From Burkholderia ambifaria AMMD (GTDB lineage Bacteria > Pseudomonadota > Gammaproteobacteria > Burkholderiales > Burkholderiaceae), in assembly GCF_000203915.1 (NCBI RefSeq), contig NC_008390.1, positions 1-64,000 of the forward strand: 64,000 nucleotides of DNA, read 5' to 3'. Below, one piece after another: positions 1 through 17,027 of the stretch. Under the pieces are notes generated by a model. It ran no database searches. It was not told the DNA's origin and worked only from the letters and a program-made list of their open reading frames with translations. Every line of letters starts with the position of its first letter. The first letter of the stretch is position 1. Position numbers and translations under genes: made by a program.

Positions 1-202
1 AGTCCCGCTGTGGCCGCGTTTGGCGTTAGAATCTCGCCTTATCTCCAAGAATCCCGCACGCCGCTTCGGCCCGCGCCTGCCCCTCCACACTGTGACGCAG
101 GCGTCCGACGCACGCTCGCACGACCGCTTCGGGCCTTGTTGCGCTACCGCGACAAGGGCGCCGGCGAGCCGCGCTGTGCATGCAAAAAACGACAGCTACT
201 TG

Positions 203-1780
203 ATGAACGATTTCTGGCAACACTGTTCCGCACTGCTGGAGCGCGAGCTGACGCCCCAGCAGTACGTGACGTGGATCAAACCCTTGGCCCCGGTGGCCTT
301 CGATGCGTCGGCGAACACGCTGTCCATCGCCGCGCCGAACCGCTTCAAGCTGGACTGGGTCAAGAGCCAGTTTTCGGGCCGGATCTCCGATCTGGCCCGC
401 GATTTCTGGAATGCGCCGATCGAAGTCCAGTTCGTCCTCGATCCGAAAGCCGGCATGCGCAGCGCCGCCGCGCACGCCGCGCCGGCCGCCCAGCGCGCGC
501 CGCTGACACCGAATGGCCCCGCCGCGACGGTCGCCGCGATCGCCGCCAATCTGGCCGCGAATGCCGGTGCCGCGCCCAGCGCGCCGGCCGACGTGCCGAT
601 GACGGCGTCGGCGGCCGCCGCGCACCACCTGAACGCCGATGACGCCGACATCGACCTGCCGAGCCTGCCCGCGCACGAAGCGGCCGCCGGGCGCCGCACG
701 TGGCGTCCGGGCCCCGGCGCCGCGCCCGCGAACGGCGGTGAAGCCGATTCGATGTACGAACGTTCGAAGCTGAACCCGGTGCTCACGTTCGACAACTTCG
801 TGACCGGTAAGGCGAACCAGCTCGCACGCGCCGCCGCGATCCAGGTCGCCGATAACCCCGGCATCTCGTACAACCCGCTGTTCCTGTACGGCGGCGTCGG
901 CCTCGGCAAGACCCACCTGATCCACGCGATCGGCAATCAGCTGCTGCTCGACAAGGCCGGTGCGCGGATCCGCTACATCCACGCCGAGCAATACGTGTCC
1001 GACGTGGTGAAGGCATACCAGCGCAAGGCGTTCGACGACTTCAAGCGCTACTACCACTCGCTCGACCTGCTGCTGATCGACGATATTCAGTTCTTCTCCG
1101 GCAAGTCGCGCACGCAAGAGGAATTCTTCTACGCGTTCGAGGCGCTCGTCGCGAACAAGGCGCAGGTGATCATCACCAGCGACACGTATCCGAAGGAGAT
1201 CTCGGGCATCGACGATCGCCTGATCTCGCGCTTCGACTCGGGCCTCACCGTCGCGATCGAGCCGCCCGAGCTCGAAATGCGCGTCGCGATCCTGATGCGC
1301 AAGGCGCAGTCGGAAGGCGTGAACCTGTCGGAAGACGTCGCGTTCTTCGTCGCGAAGCACCTGCGCTCGAACGTGCGCGAACTCGAAGGCGCGCTGCGCA
1401 AGATCCTCGCGTATTCGAAGTTCCACGGCCGCGAGATCTCGATCGAGCTGACCAAGGAAGCGCTGAAGGACCTGCTGACCGTGCAGAACCGGCAGATTTC
1501 GGTCGAGAACATCCAGAAGACCGTCGCCGACTTCTACAACATCAAGGTCGCCGACATGTATTCGAAGAAGCGTCCCGCGAACATCGCGCGGCCGCGGCAG
1601 ATCGCGATGTACCTGGCGAAGGAACTCACGCAGAAGAGCCTGCCCGAGATCGGCGAGCTGTTCGGCGGGCGCGACCACACCACCGTGCTGCACGCCGTGC
1701 GCAAGATCGCCGACGAGCGCAGCAAGGATGCGCAGCTCAACCACGAGCTGCACGTGCTGGAACAGACGCTGAAGGGCTGA
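203..1780 (+). CDS. dnaA: Chromosomal replication initiator DnaA
   Basis: Initiator ATPase that binds DnaA boxes and melts the origin. The 525-residue product has an N-terminal domain I (about 1-80), an Ala/Pro-rich linker, an AAA+ core with Walker [10 protein letters not shown] near residue 230 and Walker [11 protein letters not shown] near 290, and the domain IV DNA-binding signature [13 protein letters not shown] near 490. The reading frame is open further upstream, but the ATG at 203 begins the conserved MNDFWQHC sequence. The upstream extension has no family similarity. dnaN and gyrB follow on the same strand. No consensus DnaA box is visible in the 202 bases before the gene, whereas clusters occur at 20.2-21.9 kb. 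Confidence 0.97.
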   Translation: MNDFWQHCSALLERELTPQQYVTWIKPLAPVAFDASANTLSIAAPNRFKLDWVKSQFSGRISDLARDFWNAPIEVQFVLDPKAGMRSAAAHAAPAAQRAPLTPNGPAATVAAIAANLAANAGAAPSAPADVPMTASAAAAHHLNADDADIDLPSLPAHEAAAGRRTWRPGPGAAPANGGEADSMYERSKLNPVLTFDNFVTGKANQLARAAAIQVADNPGISYNPLFLYGGVGLGKTHLIHAIGNQLLLDKAGARIRYIHAEQYVSDVVKAYQRKAFDDFKRYYHSLDLLLIDDIQFFSGKSRTQEEFFYAFEALVANKAQVIITSDTYPKEISGIDDRLISRFDSGLTVAIEPPELEMRVAILMRKAQSEGVNLSEDVAFFVAKHLRSNVRELEGALRKILAYSKFHGREISIELTKEALKDLLTVQNRQISVENIQKTVADFYNIKVADMYSKKRPANIARPRQIAMYLAKELTQKSLPEIGELFGGRDHTTVLHAVRKIADERSKDAQLNHELHVLEQTLKG

Positions 1781-1948
1781 GCGCGCGGCGCGCTTGATAA
1801 TTCGGCATCCGCCCCAAATTAAGGGGGGCGGTTCGGTTTTGAGGCACAATACAGGTTTGACCGCCCCGGCGGAGGCCGGCCAAGAGCCCGGCTGGCGGGG
1901 CGCTGCGTGGCTGCTGCGCTGCAGGCCGTTACTCAACGAAGGAACTCT

Positions 1949-5736
<3,788 letters not shown>

Positions 5737-5771
5737 TTCGCTTTCGTAGATAGGACGGGAAAGTGCCATAG

Positions 5772-5797
5772 GCCGCACAATTCTCCAATTGTGCGGC
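5772..5797 (+). terminator. Terminator-like hairpin after gyrB
   Basis: Perfect 11-base inverted repeat GCCGCACAATT / AATTGTGCGGC with a CTCC loop, 35 bases after the gyrB stop. No long T-run follows, so it may act in both directions or with Rho. Confidence 0.6.
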
Positions 5798-5850
5798 TAA
5801 TAAGTTATCGCGCCCTCGTATGGGCTCGGTGACCACATATCTATCTCATC

Positions 5851-5901
5851 TGCGAACTATTGATCCGTAGGTCGGGCGTTCGGACCAATCCCGCCGCGCC
5901 A
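5851..5901 (+). other. tRNA 3'-half-like remnant, possible att site
   Basis: The stretch reads like the anticodon-arm-to-CCA half of a tRNA: ATCCGT, then AGGTC as a five-base variable loop, then GGGCGTTCGG resembling a T-arm, ending in GCGCCA. The T-stem does not close properly and no matching 5' half is present upstream, so it is not a functional tRNA. Remnants like this are common where elements have integrated at tRNA genes, and the foreign island starts just downstream. This is inference. Confidence 0.3.
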
Positions 5902-5918
5902 AATAAATCAAGAACTTA

Positions 5919-5942
5919 GTCCACCCTCGCGGTGGACTTTTT
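5919..5942 (+). terminator. Rho-independent terminator
   Basis: GTCCACC / GGTGGAC seven-base stem with CTCGC loop followed directly by TTTTT. Its position 17 bases after the tRNA-like remnant is that of a tRNA gene terminator. Confidence 0.7.
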
Positions 5943-6097
5943 GCTTTCTAGTCGTTGACCATTGCAACTCTGCTGCCCCAAATTTCACGGCAAATCATGC
6001 CACACCATGTCGGTACTGGCGCGGTGACAACCCAGTCCCAACGATCTATCGATACAATCGACCAACTCTACACATACGAAAAACCACGGGGCGATTT

Positions 6098-8842
6098 ATG
6101 AGCAGGTACTGCGGGGACGACGACCCTAAATCCATCTTAGATGCGGCCATACACTGGCGCGACACGGCGCTCCTAGGCGGTCGCTCCGTCCTGACCAATC
6201 AACCGCTTTGGACATCACAAGCTCTCGACTTGCTCGACGAGCACTTCGTACGTAACCCCGATCTCGGAGACGGAAAGTTTCTTGAGAAATTGGAGAGTCA
6301 GCTCGCACCGGCCGCGAACTCCGCGAAGCAGCTGGTCGCCGAAATGATGTGGTTGCTGTACCTCTGCCCGAGTAGCCTGACAGCAGCCCACAAACGCAAG
6401 ACTATCCAGGCTATTTGGTCGTGGTCCGGCGAACCGTTACCGGCGGACTCGCGCTGGCTAGATGACGACGTGCTCGCAGGCGTCGGTAGCGCTGGTCCCG
6501 GCTTCAATCAAAATCAATGGCGCGAGCTCGCCTTCCTAATCAACTTCCTCCGTCGCTTCAATGAACTAACCAACATTCGTCAACTGGAGTTGATCGGGGA
6601 GCGATGGGCATTCGATGAATGGCTTCGCCAGGTCCCAGATTGGGAAGCAAGACAGTTTCGTCACATGCTGCTCTTCCTGCTATTCCCCGACGACTTCGAA
6701 CGGATCTTTGGGCAGAACGATCGCAAGACTATTGTTCGCCACTACTCAAAGCACGAGCGCCGTGTAGTTAATCGCATGGATCCTGTTCAACTGGATCGCG
6801 AACTGCAAGCTATTCGGAAACGCCTTGAAACGGAGCGCGGCACGACCCAGCTTGACTATTACGTGCCCCCGTTGAAAGGAGAGTGGCGCAGCGAGACATT
6901 CGCCGCAGCAACAGAGAACGTAACGGCGGAGCACATTCGGTTGGCTCTGCACGAAATCGACCAAGAAGGTGTGCCAACGGACGCGGAATCCACTGGCTAC
7001 GATCTTGTTTATGACGGCAAGCGCTATCCGCCTAAGTTGGTCCTGTCTCTGGCTGTTAAACAAGCAACGGGCGAGCCACTAGATCGTGCAGCTTTCTCCG
7101 GCGGCGAAGCTTCGTCCGCCTTCCGGTTGCTGCGACGTCTCGATTTCGAAGTTGAACCTAAGGAGGAATCGTCAAACGGCATTCCGGGGCTCCTTAATCG
7201 TTTTCTCAAACAGGCGAGTGATGGGAAGGAACTCGGGACAAAGGGCTACCTCAGCGTATACCGGGATCTCAAAGTTCGAGTGAGTTTCGGCAAAGGCAAC
7301 TTTGCCCGGATTCCCTGGATCGCGTTTCTTGGCGATGGACAATCAGTCAATCAAGGCATTTACCCCGTCCTGCTTCTGTATGCTGAGCAGCAGCAACTAT
7401 TGCTGTGCTATGGAGTAAGCGAAGAGGGGGCGTCCCGATTGAGCTGGGGCGAACTGGCCGGAGCTCAAACGGTAAGGGAATGGTTTAAGGGACGATATGG
7501 TCGAGTGCCGGATCGCTACGACGCATCCATCGTTCGCTCGACGTACGACCTCACGCAACCATTGCCAATGGCCGAGCTGCAACAGGATTTGGACGATGTA
7601 ATCGACATCTATAACCAAGTGCTCGCCAGCGACGATGCGGGGGAACTACCGGATGCAATTGATCTAGAGCAGTCGGACGAACCACTTCCTGTCAGAGCGG
7701 ATCTTCGCGCAGCAATCGATGCATTCAGCAACGCTCTAGTTGCTAGTGGCGTAAAGTTCGGTGATCACCACCATGGACTTGTTGCGTCCTTCATTTCAAG
7801 TCTGGTCACGAAACCGTTAGTCATTCTGACTGGACTGTCCGGTTCGGGTAAGACACAAATTGCCATTCGATTCGGTGAGTGGCTAGGCGAGGACCGGCTT
7901 CACGTCGCCGCAGTCCGGCCCGACTGGACAGGCGCAGAAGCGTTGTTCGGATACGAAGACGCCCTTAAGCGTGAGCTCGATGGGCGCCGGGCCTGGTCCG
8001 TTCCCGCACCGTTGGAGTTCATCTTGAAGGCGGCAGCAGATCCACAGCATCCGTACCTGCTACTTTTGGATGAGATGAACCTCGCACACGTCGAGCGCTA
8101 CTTCGCCGATGTACTGTCAGGTATGGAGTCCGGCCAACCGTGTATTCCAAACCTTCACAAGGGAGCGGATGACTGCTGGCGACTGAAGGCCAACGCAGAA
8201 AAGCAGCTGCCGCTACCGGGAAATCTCTGGATCGTCGGCACCGTCAACATCGACGAAACGACCTACATGTTCTCGCCAAAAGTACTCGATCGCGCCAACA
8301 CTTTCGAGTTCCGCGTTCACTCAAGTGATCTCTCGATCGACGCGATCAAGCCGCACCCGTGCGTTGCCGGCGATCAGGAGCTGGTGAGGGGATTGCTGAG
8401 CATCGCGCAGGATGACAACTGGCATCGAGATCGCCAGAGCGACACGCTCAACGAGCTGAACCAACGCCTGCGGCAATTGCACGAACTCCTCAGTCGGTAC
8501 AACCTCGAGTTCGGCCATCGTGTCTTCTACGAGGCAATACGATTTGCGGCCTTGGCACAAGAGGCTGGGATCAACGGCTTGGCATCGATCGTGGACCGGA
8601 TTGTCATGCAAAAGGTACTGCCGAGATTGCATGGATCGCGCAGACGCCTCGAATTGCCTCTCCTGGCGCTGGCGCAGTTCTGTCGGGACCTGCCGGATTC
8701 AATTCTGACCGATGACAAGCTTCCGACATTTGTGATCGATGAAATGCCAGGGCAAGGTGCAACACTTCCCATCGCCTATGCTAAGACCGTCCGCATGCTT
8801 CGAAGCCTGCGTGCCAATCAATTTGCTAGCTTTACGGAATAA
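6098..8842 (+). CDS. McrB-like AAA+ restriction NTPase with N-terminal sensor domains
   Basis: Predicted NTP-driven motor/recognition subunit of a modification-dependent (type IV, McrBC-like) restriction system. The 914 residues divide into: an N-terminal 250-residue region of unclear fold; a segment at about 275-350 (GKRYPPKLVLSLA, FSGGEASSAFRLLRRLDF) resembling the ScoMcrA-type head domain; a DUF3578/MrcB-N-like domain at about 365-500; and a McrB-type AAA+ module with Walker A GLSGSGKT near 578, Walker B LLLLDEMNLAHVE near 654 and the McrB signature GTVNIDETT near 717. The nuclease partner starts three bases after the stop, so they form an operon. Composition is clearly less GC-rich than flanking genes, suggesting acquisition by transfer. 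Substrate specificity cannot be read from the sequence. Confidence 0.85.
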   Translation: MSRYCGDDDPKSILDAAIHWRDTALLGGRSVLTNQPLWTSQALDLLDEHFVRNPDLGDGKFLEKLESQLAPAANSAKQLVAEMMWLLYLCPSSLTAAHKRKTIQAIWSWSGEPLPADSRWLDDDVLAGVGSAGPGFNQNQWRELAFLINFLRRFNELTNIRQLELIGERWAFDEWLRQVPDWEARQFRHMLLFLLFPDDFERIFGQNDRKTIVRHYSKHERRVVNRMDPVQLDRELQAIRKRLETERGTTQLDYYVPPLKGEWRSETFAAATENVTAEHIRLALHEIDQEGVPTDAESTGYDLVYDGKRYPPKLVLSLAVKQATGEPLDRAAFSGGEASSAFRLLRRLDFEVEPKEESSNGIPGLLNRFLKQASDGKELGTKGYLSVYRDLKVRVSFGKGNFARIPWIAFLGDGQSVNQGIYPVLLLYAEQQQLLLCYGVSEEGASRLSWGELAGAQTVREWFKGRYGRVPDRYDASIVRSTYDLTQPLPMAELQQDLDDVIDIYNQVLASDDAGELPDAIDLEQSDEPLPVRADLRAAIDAFSNALVASGVKFGDHHHGLVASFISSLVTKPLVILTGLSGSGKTQIAIRFGEWLGEDRLHVAAVRPDWTGAEALFGYEDALKRELDGRRAWSVPAPLEFILKAAADPQHPYLLLLDEMNLAHVERYFADVLSGMESGQPCIPNLHKGADDCWRLKANAEKQLPLPGNLWIVGTVNIDETTYMFSPKVLDRANTFEFRVHSSDLSIDAIKPHPCVAGDQELVRGLLSIAQDDNWHRDRQSDTLNELNQRLRQLHELLSRYNLEFGHRVFYEAIRFAALAQEAGINGLASIVDRIVMQKVLPRLHGSRRRLELPLLALAQFCRDLPDSILTDDKLPTFVIDEMPGQGATLPIAYAKTVRMLRSLRANQFASFTE

Positions 8843-8845
8843 GTC

Positions 8846-11134
8846 GTGCGTGCCGCCTCAGAAGCTATCGCATTTCTTCGCGATTCGACGGGGAACATCA
8901 CCGCAAAATTGCGCATTGCGGTGTTACCCCGCCGCTCGGCCGCTCCTTTAGCAACGCTTTGGTGCTCCGACGATAGCATTTCAACGGAAACTGCTGCTGC
9001 AGGTATGGTTGAGCTTCTGGAGGGCATGGAATATCGATACACCTGGGAAATCCTCGGGTCGAACGGTAGCTCGCTGATCGCCGATCCCGAAGAGATTTTC
9101 CAACCTGATACCACGGACGGAGCGTCTGGTCGACTACGGCCCGGACTTGCAACTGGCACCATACGCGTCGTGCTTCGTACCGACGCCAGAACACTCGGAC
9201 AGATGGAGCTTGAGGTCCGATCGCGCAAACTCTCGTACCTCTCAGAGTATCGCTGGATGCTGCGGGATATTGCTGAGCGAATGACTGAGCTCGTGATGGA
9301 CCGTTTCGCGGTGAGCGATGCAAGCTTCGAACTCGACGAGACACGTGACGTCGTTACACTCTATCAGCGCTTCACATTTTTGCGTGCCTTGTTCGAAAGC
9401 GAAAACTTCCAAGGAGCGCTTCGCGAGATCGTTCGGCGTCCGCACACCGCATGGGAAACGACAAGCGACATGGTGCGTGCTGGCGCCGGGATACGAGCGG
9501 ACTCATGTGTGCTGCGGCAATTCGCCAAAGGCGGATCTAGATCGGCTTGGCCAGACGGGTCTCTCAAGTCCGTCCCGTCCTACTTTGAACGGGCACAAAC
9601 GGAAGCGACCCACGACACGACCTCAAATCGCTTTGTTAAATTCGCTCTAGAGCATTGGCTTCGGATACTTGGCGATATCGAGCGAGGTCTTTCAAAAGCC
9701 GCGGCGAGCCCAGCGACGACGCGCGGGCAACGCGAAATTTCTGGCGTAATGTCTCAGTTGGAAGAGGTGCTGCATTGCGACCTGTTTACCGATGTTGGGC
9801 GACTCACAAGATTCCCAGCCGACGATCAGGTACTCCAGAAGCGCGAAGGCTATCGGGATATCTTCAAAGCCTATGTGGAGACTGAATTTGCAGCGCGTCT
9901 CTCTTGGCAATCGTCGCCGGACGTCTATGGCGCAGGCCAGCGCGATGTCGCGACGCTTTACGAGTACTGGGCGTTCATCCAGCTTTCGCAGGTCGTAGCG
10001 GACCTCGTGGGTCAGGCGTTCGACTTGAGTCCGTTGGTGCAGGCCCGACCAGATGGTTTGACTGTTGGCATTCGCAGAGGCGTAGAGACTGTTCTTTCCG
10101 GAGAGGTCAATCGCTTGGATCGACGTATGCGAATTGAACTCTGCTTCAATCGAACCTATCGCCGAGGCATGGCAGGTATCGCGTCGTGGACGAGACCAAT
10201 GCGTCCGGACTATTCGTTGTTGATCAGTCCCGCCGACGATGAGCCTGCGTCATTTGAACCTATCGTGCTTCATTTCGACGCGAAGTATAGGGTCGATTTC
10301 GTTCGAGAAATTTTCGGCACCGATGGCGAAGAAGCGAATACCTCTGGCTCGGAATCGCTTGCTCGGTTGGAGCGTGGCGGCGTTCTACGTGAAGATCTAT
10401 TGAAGATGCACGCGTACCGCGACGCGATACATCGAACTGCAGGTGCATATGTGCTGTATCCGGGCGGAGACGATGAAGGAGACGGCCTGAAATACCCGGA
10501 GTATCACGAGCTCCTGCCGGGATTAGGTGCGTTCGTGCTACGGCCAACCGACACCGGCATCGCAAGCGGTACATCGGCACTTCGACGATTTATCAGCGAT
10601 GTGCTCGATCACGTCGCAACGCGTCTAACAAGGCATGAGCGCGGCCGATTCTGGCAGATGGAAACATATAGCACATCGCAACTTCGGCGATCGGCTCAAG
10701 CGGCAGCTTCCCCGCCCCCTGATGCGAGCGTCCTTTTGGGCTTCGTAAAAAGCCATGAACACTGGGGCTGGATCCGAGGACGTAAGTCATACAACCTTCG
10801 AGCTGAAGGTCGGCGTGGAGGTGTTCATCCCGGCGCAGCCCTACTGAGCAGTCAGCTTCTACTCCTTTACTGCCCTTCAACGCATGAGGTCGCGCTTGCT
10901 CGCATCGTTTCTGACGCAGAGGAAATAACTGAAGCTGGAATGGCTGCGGCTGGCTATCCTGCTCCTCGTGGGAACTATTGGTGTGTCCAGATCCAATGGC
11001 TCACCCGCGATCACTGGCTTGGCCGACTATCGTCCCACTCTATCGATGCTTACGTTAGAAGTCAGGGAGTGGCGTACGGCGAGCCCATCGGCATCTCGTG
11101 GAGTGATGTCATGTCGCTAGCTAAGGGCGAGTAG
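8846..11134 (+). CDS. McrC-like DUF2357 PD-(D/E)XK restriction nuclease
   Basis: Predicted DNA-cleaving partner of the upstream McrB-like NTPase. The 762-residue protein has an N-terminal DUF2357-like region (EMEYRYTWEILGSNG-type context), a helical middle, and a nuclease core with RPDYSLLI near residue 453 and HFDAKYR near 476, which gives the D...DxK catalytic pattern. A C-terminal extension from about residue 630 (LGFVKSHEHWGWIRGRKSYN) recurs in this family and may be a PUA/EVE-like base-recognition fold; that is a guess. The start is a GTG three bases after the upstream stop. No ATG is available near the conserved N-terminus. Codon use matches the upstream gene and differs from the host. 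Confidence 0.82.
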   Translation: MRAASEAIAFLRDSTGNITAKLRIAVLPRRSAAPLATLWCSDDSISTETAAAGMVELLEGMEYRYTWEILGSNGSSLIADPEEIFQPDTTDGASGRLRPGLATGTIRVVLRTDARTLGQMELEVRSRKLSYLSEYRWMLRDIAERMTELVMDRFAVSDASFELDETRDVVTLYQRFTFLRALFESENFQGALREIVRRPHTAWETTSDMVRAGAGIRADSCVLRQFAKGGSRSAWPDGSLKSVPSYFERAQTEATHDTTSNRFVKFALEHWLRILGDIERGLSKAAASPATTRGQREISGVMSQLEEVLHCDLFTDVGRLTRFPADDQVLQKREGYRDIFKAYVETEFAARLSWQSSPDVYGAGQRDVATLYEYWAFIQLSQVVADLVGQAFDLSPLVQARPDGLTVGIRRGVETVLSGEVNRLDRRMRIELCFNRTYRRGMAGIASWTRPMRPDYSLLISPADDEPASFEPIVLHFDAKYRVDFVREIFGTDGEEANTSGSESLARLERGGVLREDLLKMHAYRDAIHRTAGAYVLYPGGDDEGDGLKYPEYHELLPGLGAFVLRPTDTGIASGTSALRRFISDVLDHVATRLTRHERGRFWQMETYSTSQLRRSAQAAASPPPDASVLLGFVKSHEHWGWIRGRKSYNLRAEGRRGGVHPGAALLSSQLLLLYCPSTHEVALARIVSDAEEITEAGMAAAGYPAPRGNYWCVQIQWLTRDHWLGRLSSHSIDAYVRSQGVAYGEPIGISWSDVMSLAKGE

Positions 11135-11153
11135 TCACTCGAAAGCCGCAATG

Positions 11154-11185
11154 ACGAGACAACTAGCCCTAGCCAGTTGTCTCGT
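11154..11185. terminator. Terminator-like inverted repeat after the nuclease gene
   Basis: Eleven-base perfect arms ACGAGACAACT / AGTTGTCTCGT with a 10-base loop, 20 bases after the nuclease stop. No T-run follows. Confidence 0.5.
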
Positions 11186-11285
11186 GACCGCCAGCCCCCA
11201 CATACTCGTTCTTCATCCGCTCTCGATATCGGGCATCCTTCGTTCGGATCGCTTCAAGCCACTCGGTCCATTCTTCCTCGCTCAA
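11169..11285 (-). CDS. Possible 38-residue peptide or gene remnant
   Basis: A minus-strand open frame with a TTG start encodes a peptide beginning SEEEWTEWLEAIRTKDARYR. Its amphipathic, charged composition looks like genuine protein rather than random translation. It has no clear ribosome site and its end overlaps the terminator hairpin of the nuclease gene. It could be the tail of a gene deleted when the island inserted. Family unknown. Confidence 0.22.
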   Translation of the reverse strand: MSEEEWTEWLEAIRTKDARYRERMKNEYVGAGGHETTG

Positions 11286-11332
11286 ACAGGAGTTGCCCGA
11301 TGTGCGTCGCTCTTTCCGCCGCGCCAATGCAA

Positions 11333-11360
11333 AAACCCCCGCCTTTTCGGGCGGGGGTTT
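11333..11360 (-). terminator. rRNA operon terminator
   Basis: Read on the minus strand: AACCCCCGCC / GGCGGGGGTT stem with a short loop followed by TTTTT, 12 bases beyond the 3' end of 5S rRNA. Typical strong Rho-independent terminator for the operon. Confidence 0.85.
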
Positions 11361-11372
11361 CTGGCTTAGGGA

Positions 11373-11487
11373 GCCTGACGATTACCTACTTTCACACGGG
11401 AATCCGCACTATCATCGGCGTAGAGTCGTTTCACGGTCCTGTTCGGGATGGGAAGGGGTGGGACCGACTTGCTATGGTCATCAGGCA
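11373..11487 (-). rRNA. rrf: 5S ribosomal RNA
   Basis: Minus-strand sequence begins TGCCTGATGACCATAGCAAG and ends GTAGGTAATCGTCAGGC. Ends are complementary (TGCCTGA.../...GTCAGGC), and length about 115 fits 5S rRNA. It is the last gene of the operon, 150 bases after 23S. Confidence 0.95.
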
Positions 11488-11639
11488 AAGAGGGTTGTCA
11501 CGTTGCTTCGCAACGCGACCAATCTGGGAAGAAGCAGTAATTTTGAGTTGTGTGTATCACACACGAGAATCCAACTTGTCGCTTTGGATCGCGGCGTGCT
11601 TGCGCACGGCGCCGATCTACAAGGCAGACTTGTTATAGG

Positions 11640-14518
<2,879 letters not shown>

Positions 14519-14917
14519 CTATAACGAGTCTGTCTCATCGACAGTCGCTACAGGTTGAGTTCTCGCGTTGTGCCGTATTCCAATTGAGTCAAACATAGAG
14601 TTCGAATCATCTTGAGATACATCGATACAATCACAACCCGGATAGTTTCCACGTCCATCTCAAGACGCTTCCGCTATCCAAATTACTTACTTCTTCCAGA
14701 TTGTTAAAGAACGACAGCCGATATGGTGTTACTCATATCACTCTGACTGACTCAATCGCCAATGAGAAAAACTCGAACCAAACTTCATTCGAATGTTTGT
14801 CATTGAGGATTATCGAAAGCGGCCGGCATTATAACCGATTAAACCGCTAACAGACAGTCTTTCTGTCTTTATCAACAGCCGATAAGCGTGAGCGCTCAAT
14901 TTTGCGAGAAGCTCTGG
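14519..14917 (-). other. 16S-23S internal spacer without tRNA genes
   Basis: The spacer is 399 bases. Neither a tRNA-Ile(GAT) nor a tRNA-Ala(TGC) can be read on either strand, whereas these two are usual in Burkholderia operons. It contains an antitermination boxA (GTTCTTTAAC, 14700-14714 region) and the distal half of the 16S processing stem (14874-14896). A GTTCGAATC string near 14600 has no acceptor stem and is not a tRNA. Confidence 0.85.
14700..14714 (-). promoter_or_regulatory. Spacer boxA antitermination element
   Basis: Minus strand reads TCGTTCTTTAACAA, a match to the Nus-factor boxA core, placed before 23S as in other beta-proteobacterial operons. Confidence 0.6.
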
Positions 14918-16450
<1,533 letters not shown>

Positions 16451-16598
16451 AAACCTGTTACTGTTTTCGGTTCGGTTAAGAACCGGTCGCTCACTCAAAG
16501 CTGACAGGAATATGAATCACTTCATAAACCTGACTTACTTTAGTGTGAGACTCTTGATACTTTCGCTATCTGATCCGAGGATCAGCTCGCTGCCATCA

Positions 16599-16622
16599 AG
16601 CGCCCACACTTATCGGCTGTTA
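16599..16622 (-). repeat. Leader half of the 16S RNase III processing stem
   Basis: The leader carries AACAGCCGATAAGTGTGGGC on the minus strand. Its complement is at 14874-14896 in the spacer (minus strand AGCGCTCACGCTTATCGGCT). Together they form the long stem that loops out 16S in the precursor; only a few G-U or mismatched positions occur. Confidence 0.75.
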
Positions 16623-16626
16623 ATTT

Positions 16627-16636
16627 TTAAAGAGCA
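16627..16636 (-). promoter_or_regulatory. Leader boxA antitermination element
   Basis: Minus strand reads TGCTCTTTAA, the canonical boxA, between promoter and 16S. Confidence 0.75.
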
Positions 16637-16696
16637 TTTCTGCGAGAAACCTTCTGTTTCTCAGCAGCGCTGCGTTTTCAGCAGCAGAGAAGCGAG

Positions 16697-16725
16697 ATTA
16701 TGAATTGTTTTTTTCAACTCGTCAA
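16697..16725 (-). promoter_or_regulatory. rRNA promoter P2 (sigma-70)
   Basis: Minus strand TTGACG, exactly 17 bases, CATAAT. AT-rich sequence lies upstream. It is the closest strong promoter to the 16S leader. Confidence 0.8.
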
Positions 16726-16860
16726 CAACTTATTTAACTAATTCGTTGCGACGGCTGGGATTCAACTCAATGTGCGCCGAGATCGCTAAAACCAATCTCA
16801 ATTGCACCGCTTCCCTTCTTTCTCCCCGCGCCGTGTTTCCGTTAGCGCGAAAGAGGCGTG

Positions 16861-16889
16861 ATTCTATGCACCCGCCCTCGTCTCTGCAA
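16861..16889 (-). promoter_or_regulatory. rRNA promoter P1 (sigma-70)
   Basis: Minus strand TTGCAG, exactly 17 bases, TAGAAT, followed by a GC-rich discriminator. An A/T-tract (AAAAAAATTTT) sits just upstream like an UP element. Tandem promoters about 160 bases apart are usual for rRNA operons. Confidence 0.65.
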
Positions 16890-17027
16890 CCCTTTTGTGA
16901 AAATTTTTTTACAAGCGGTGTCGGGGAGCCGTTGAGCCGTCCCCCGATACTTATAGAAGCGACTCGGCAGAAGCTGCCTCGGTTGCCCGTGAACAGCCCT
17001 GCCGCATCGAACGCAACCCTCCGTCGC

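Larger units (their letters stand above)
5737..6097. other. Intergenic region, left edge of the restriction island
   Basis: No gene seen. It contains the gyrB terminator hairpin, a tRNA-3'-half-like remnant (5851-5901) and a strong hairpin with T-run (5919-5942). Beyond about 5945 the base composition drops towards that of the island genes. A promoter for the island is expected just before 6098 but none is convincing. Confidence 0.5.

Noticed and set aside
1..202. Origin of replication directly before dnaA
   Set aside because: No consensus DnaA boxes in the visible bases; sequence further left is outside the window, so this is not excluded absolutely.
14598..14612. GTTCGAATC string in the rRNA spacer resembling a tRNA T-arm
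   Set aside because: No acceptor, D or anticodon stems can be formed around it on either strand.
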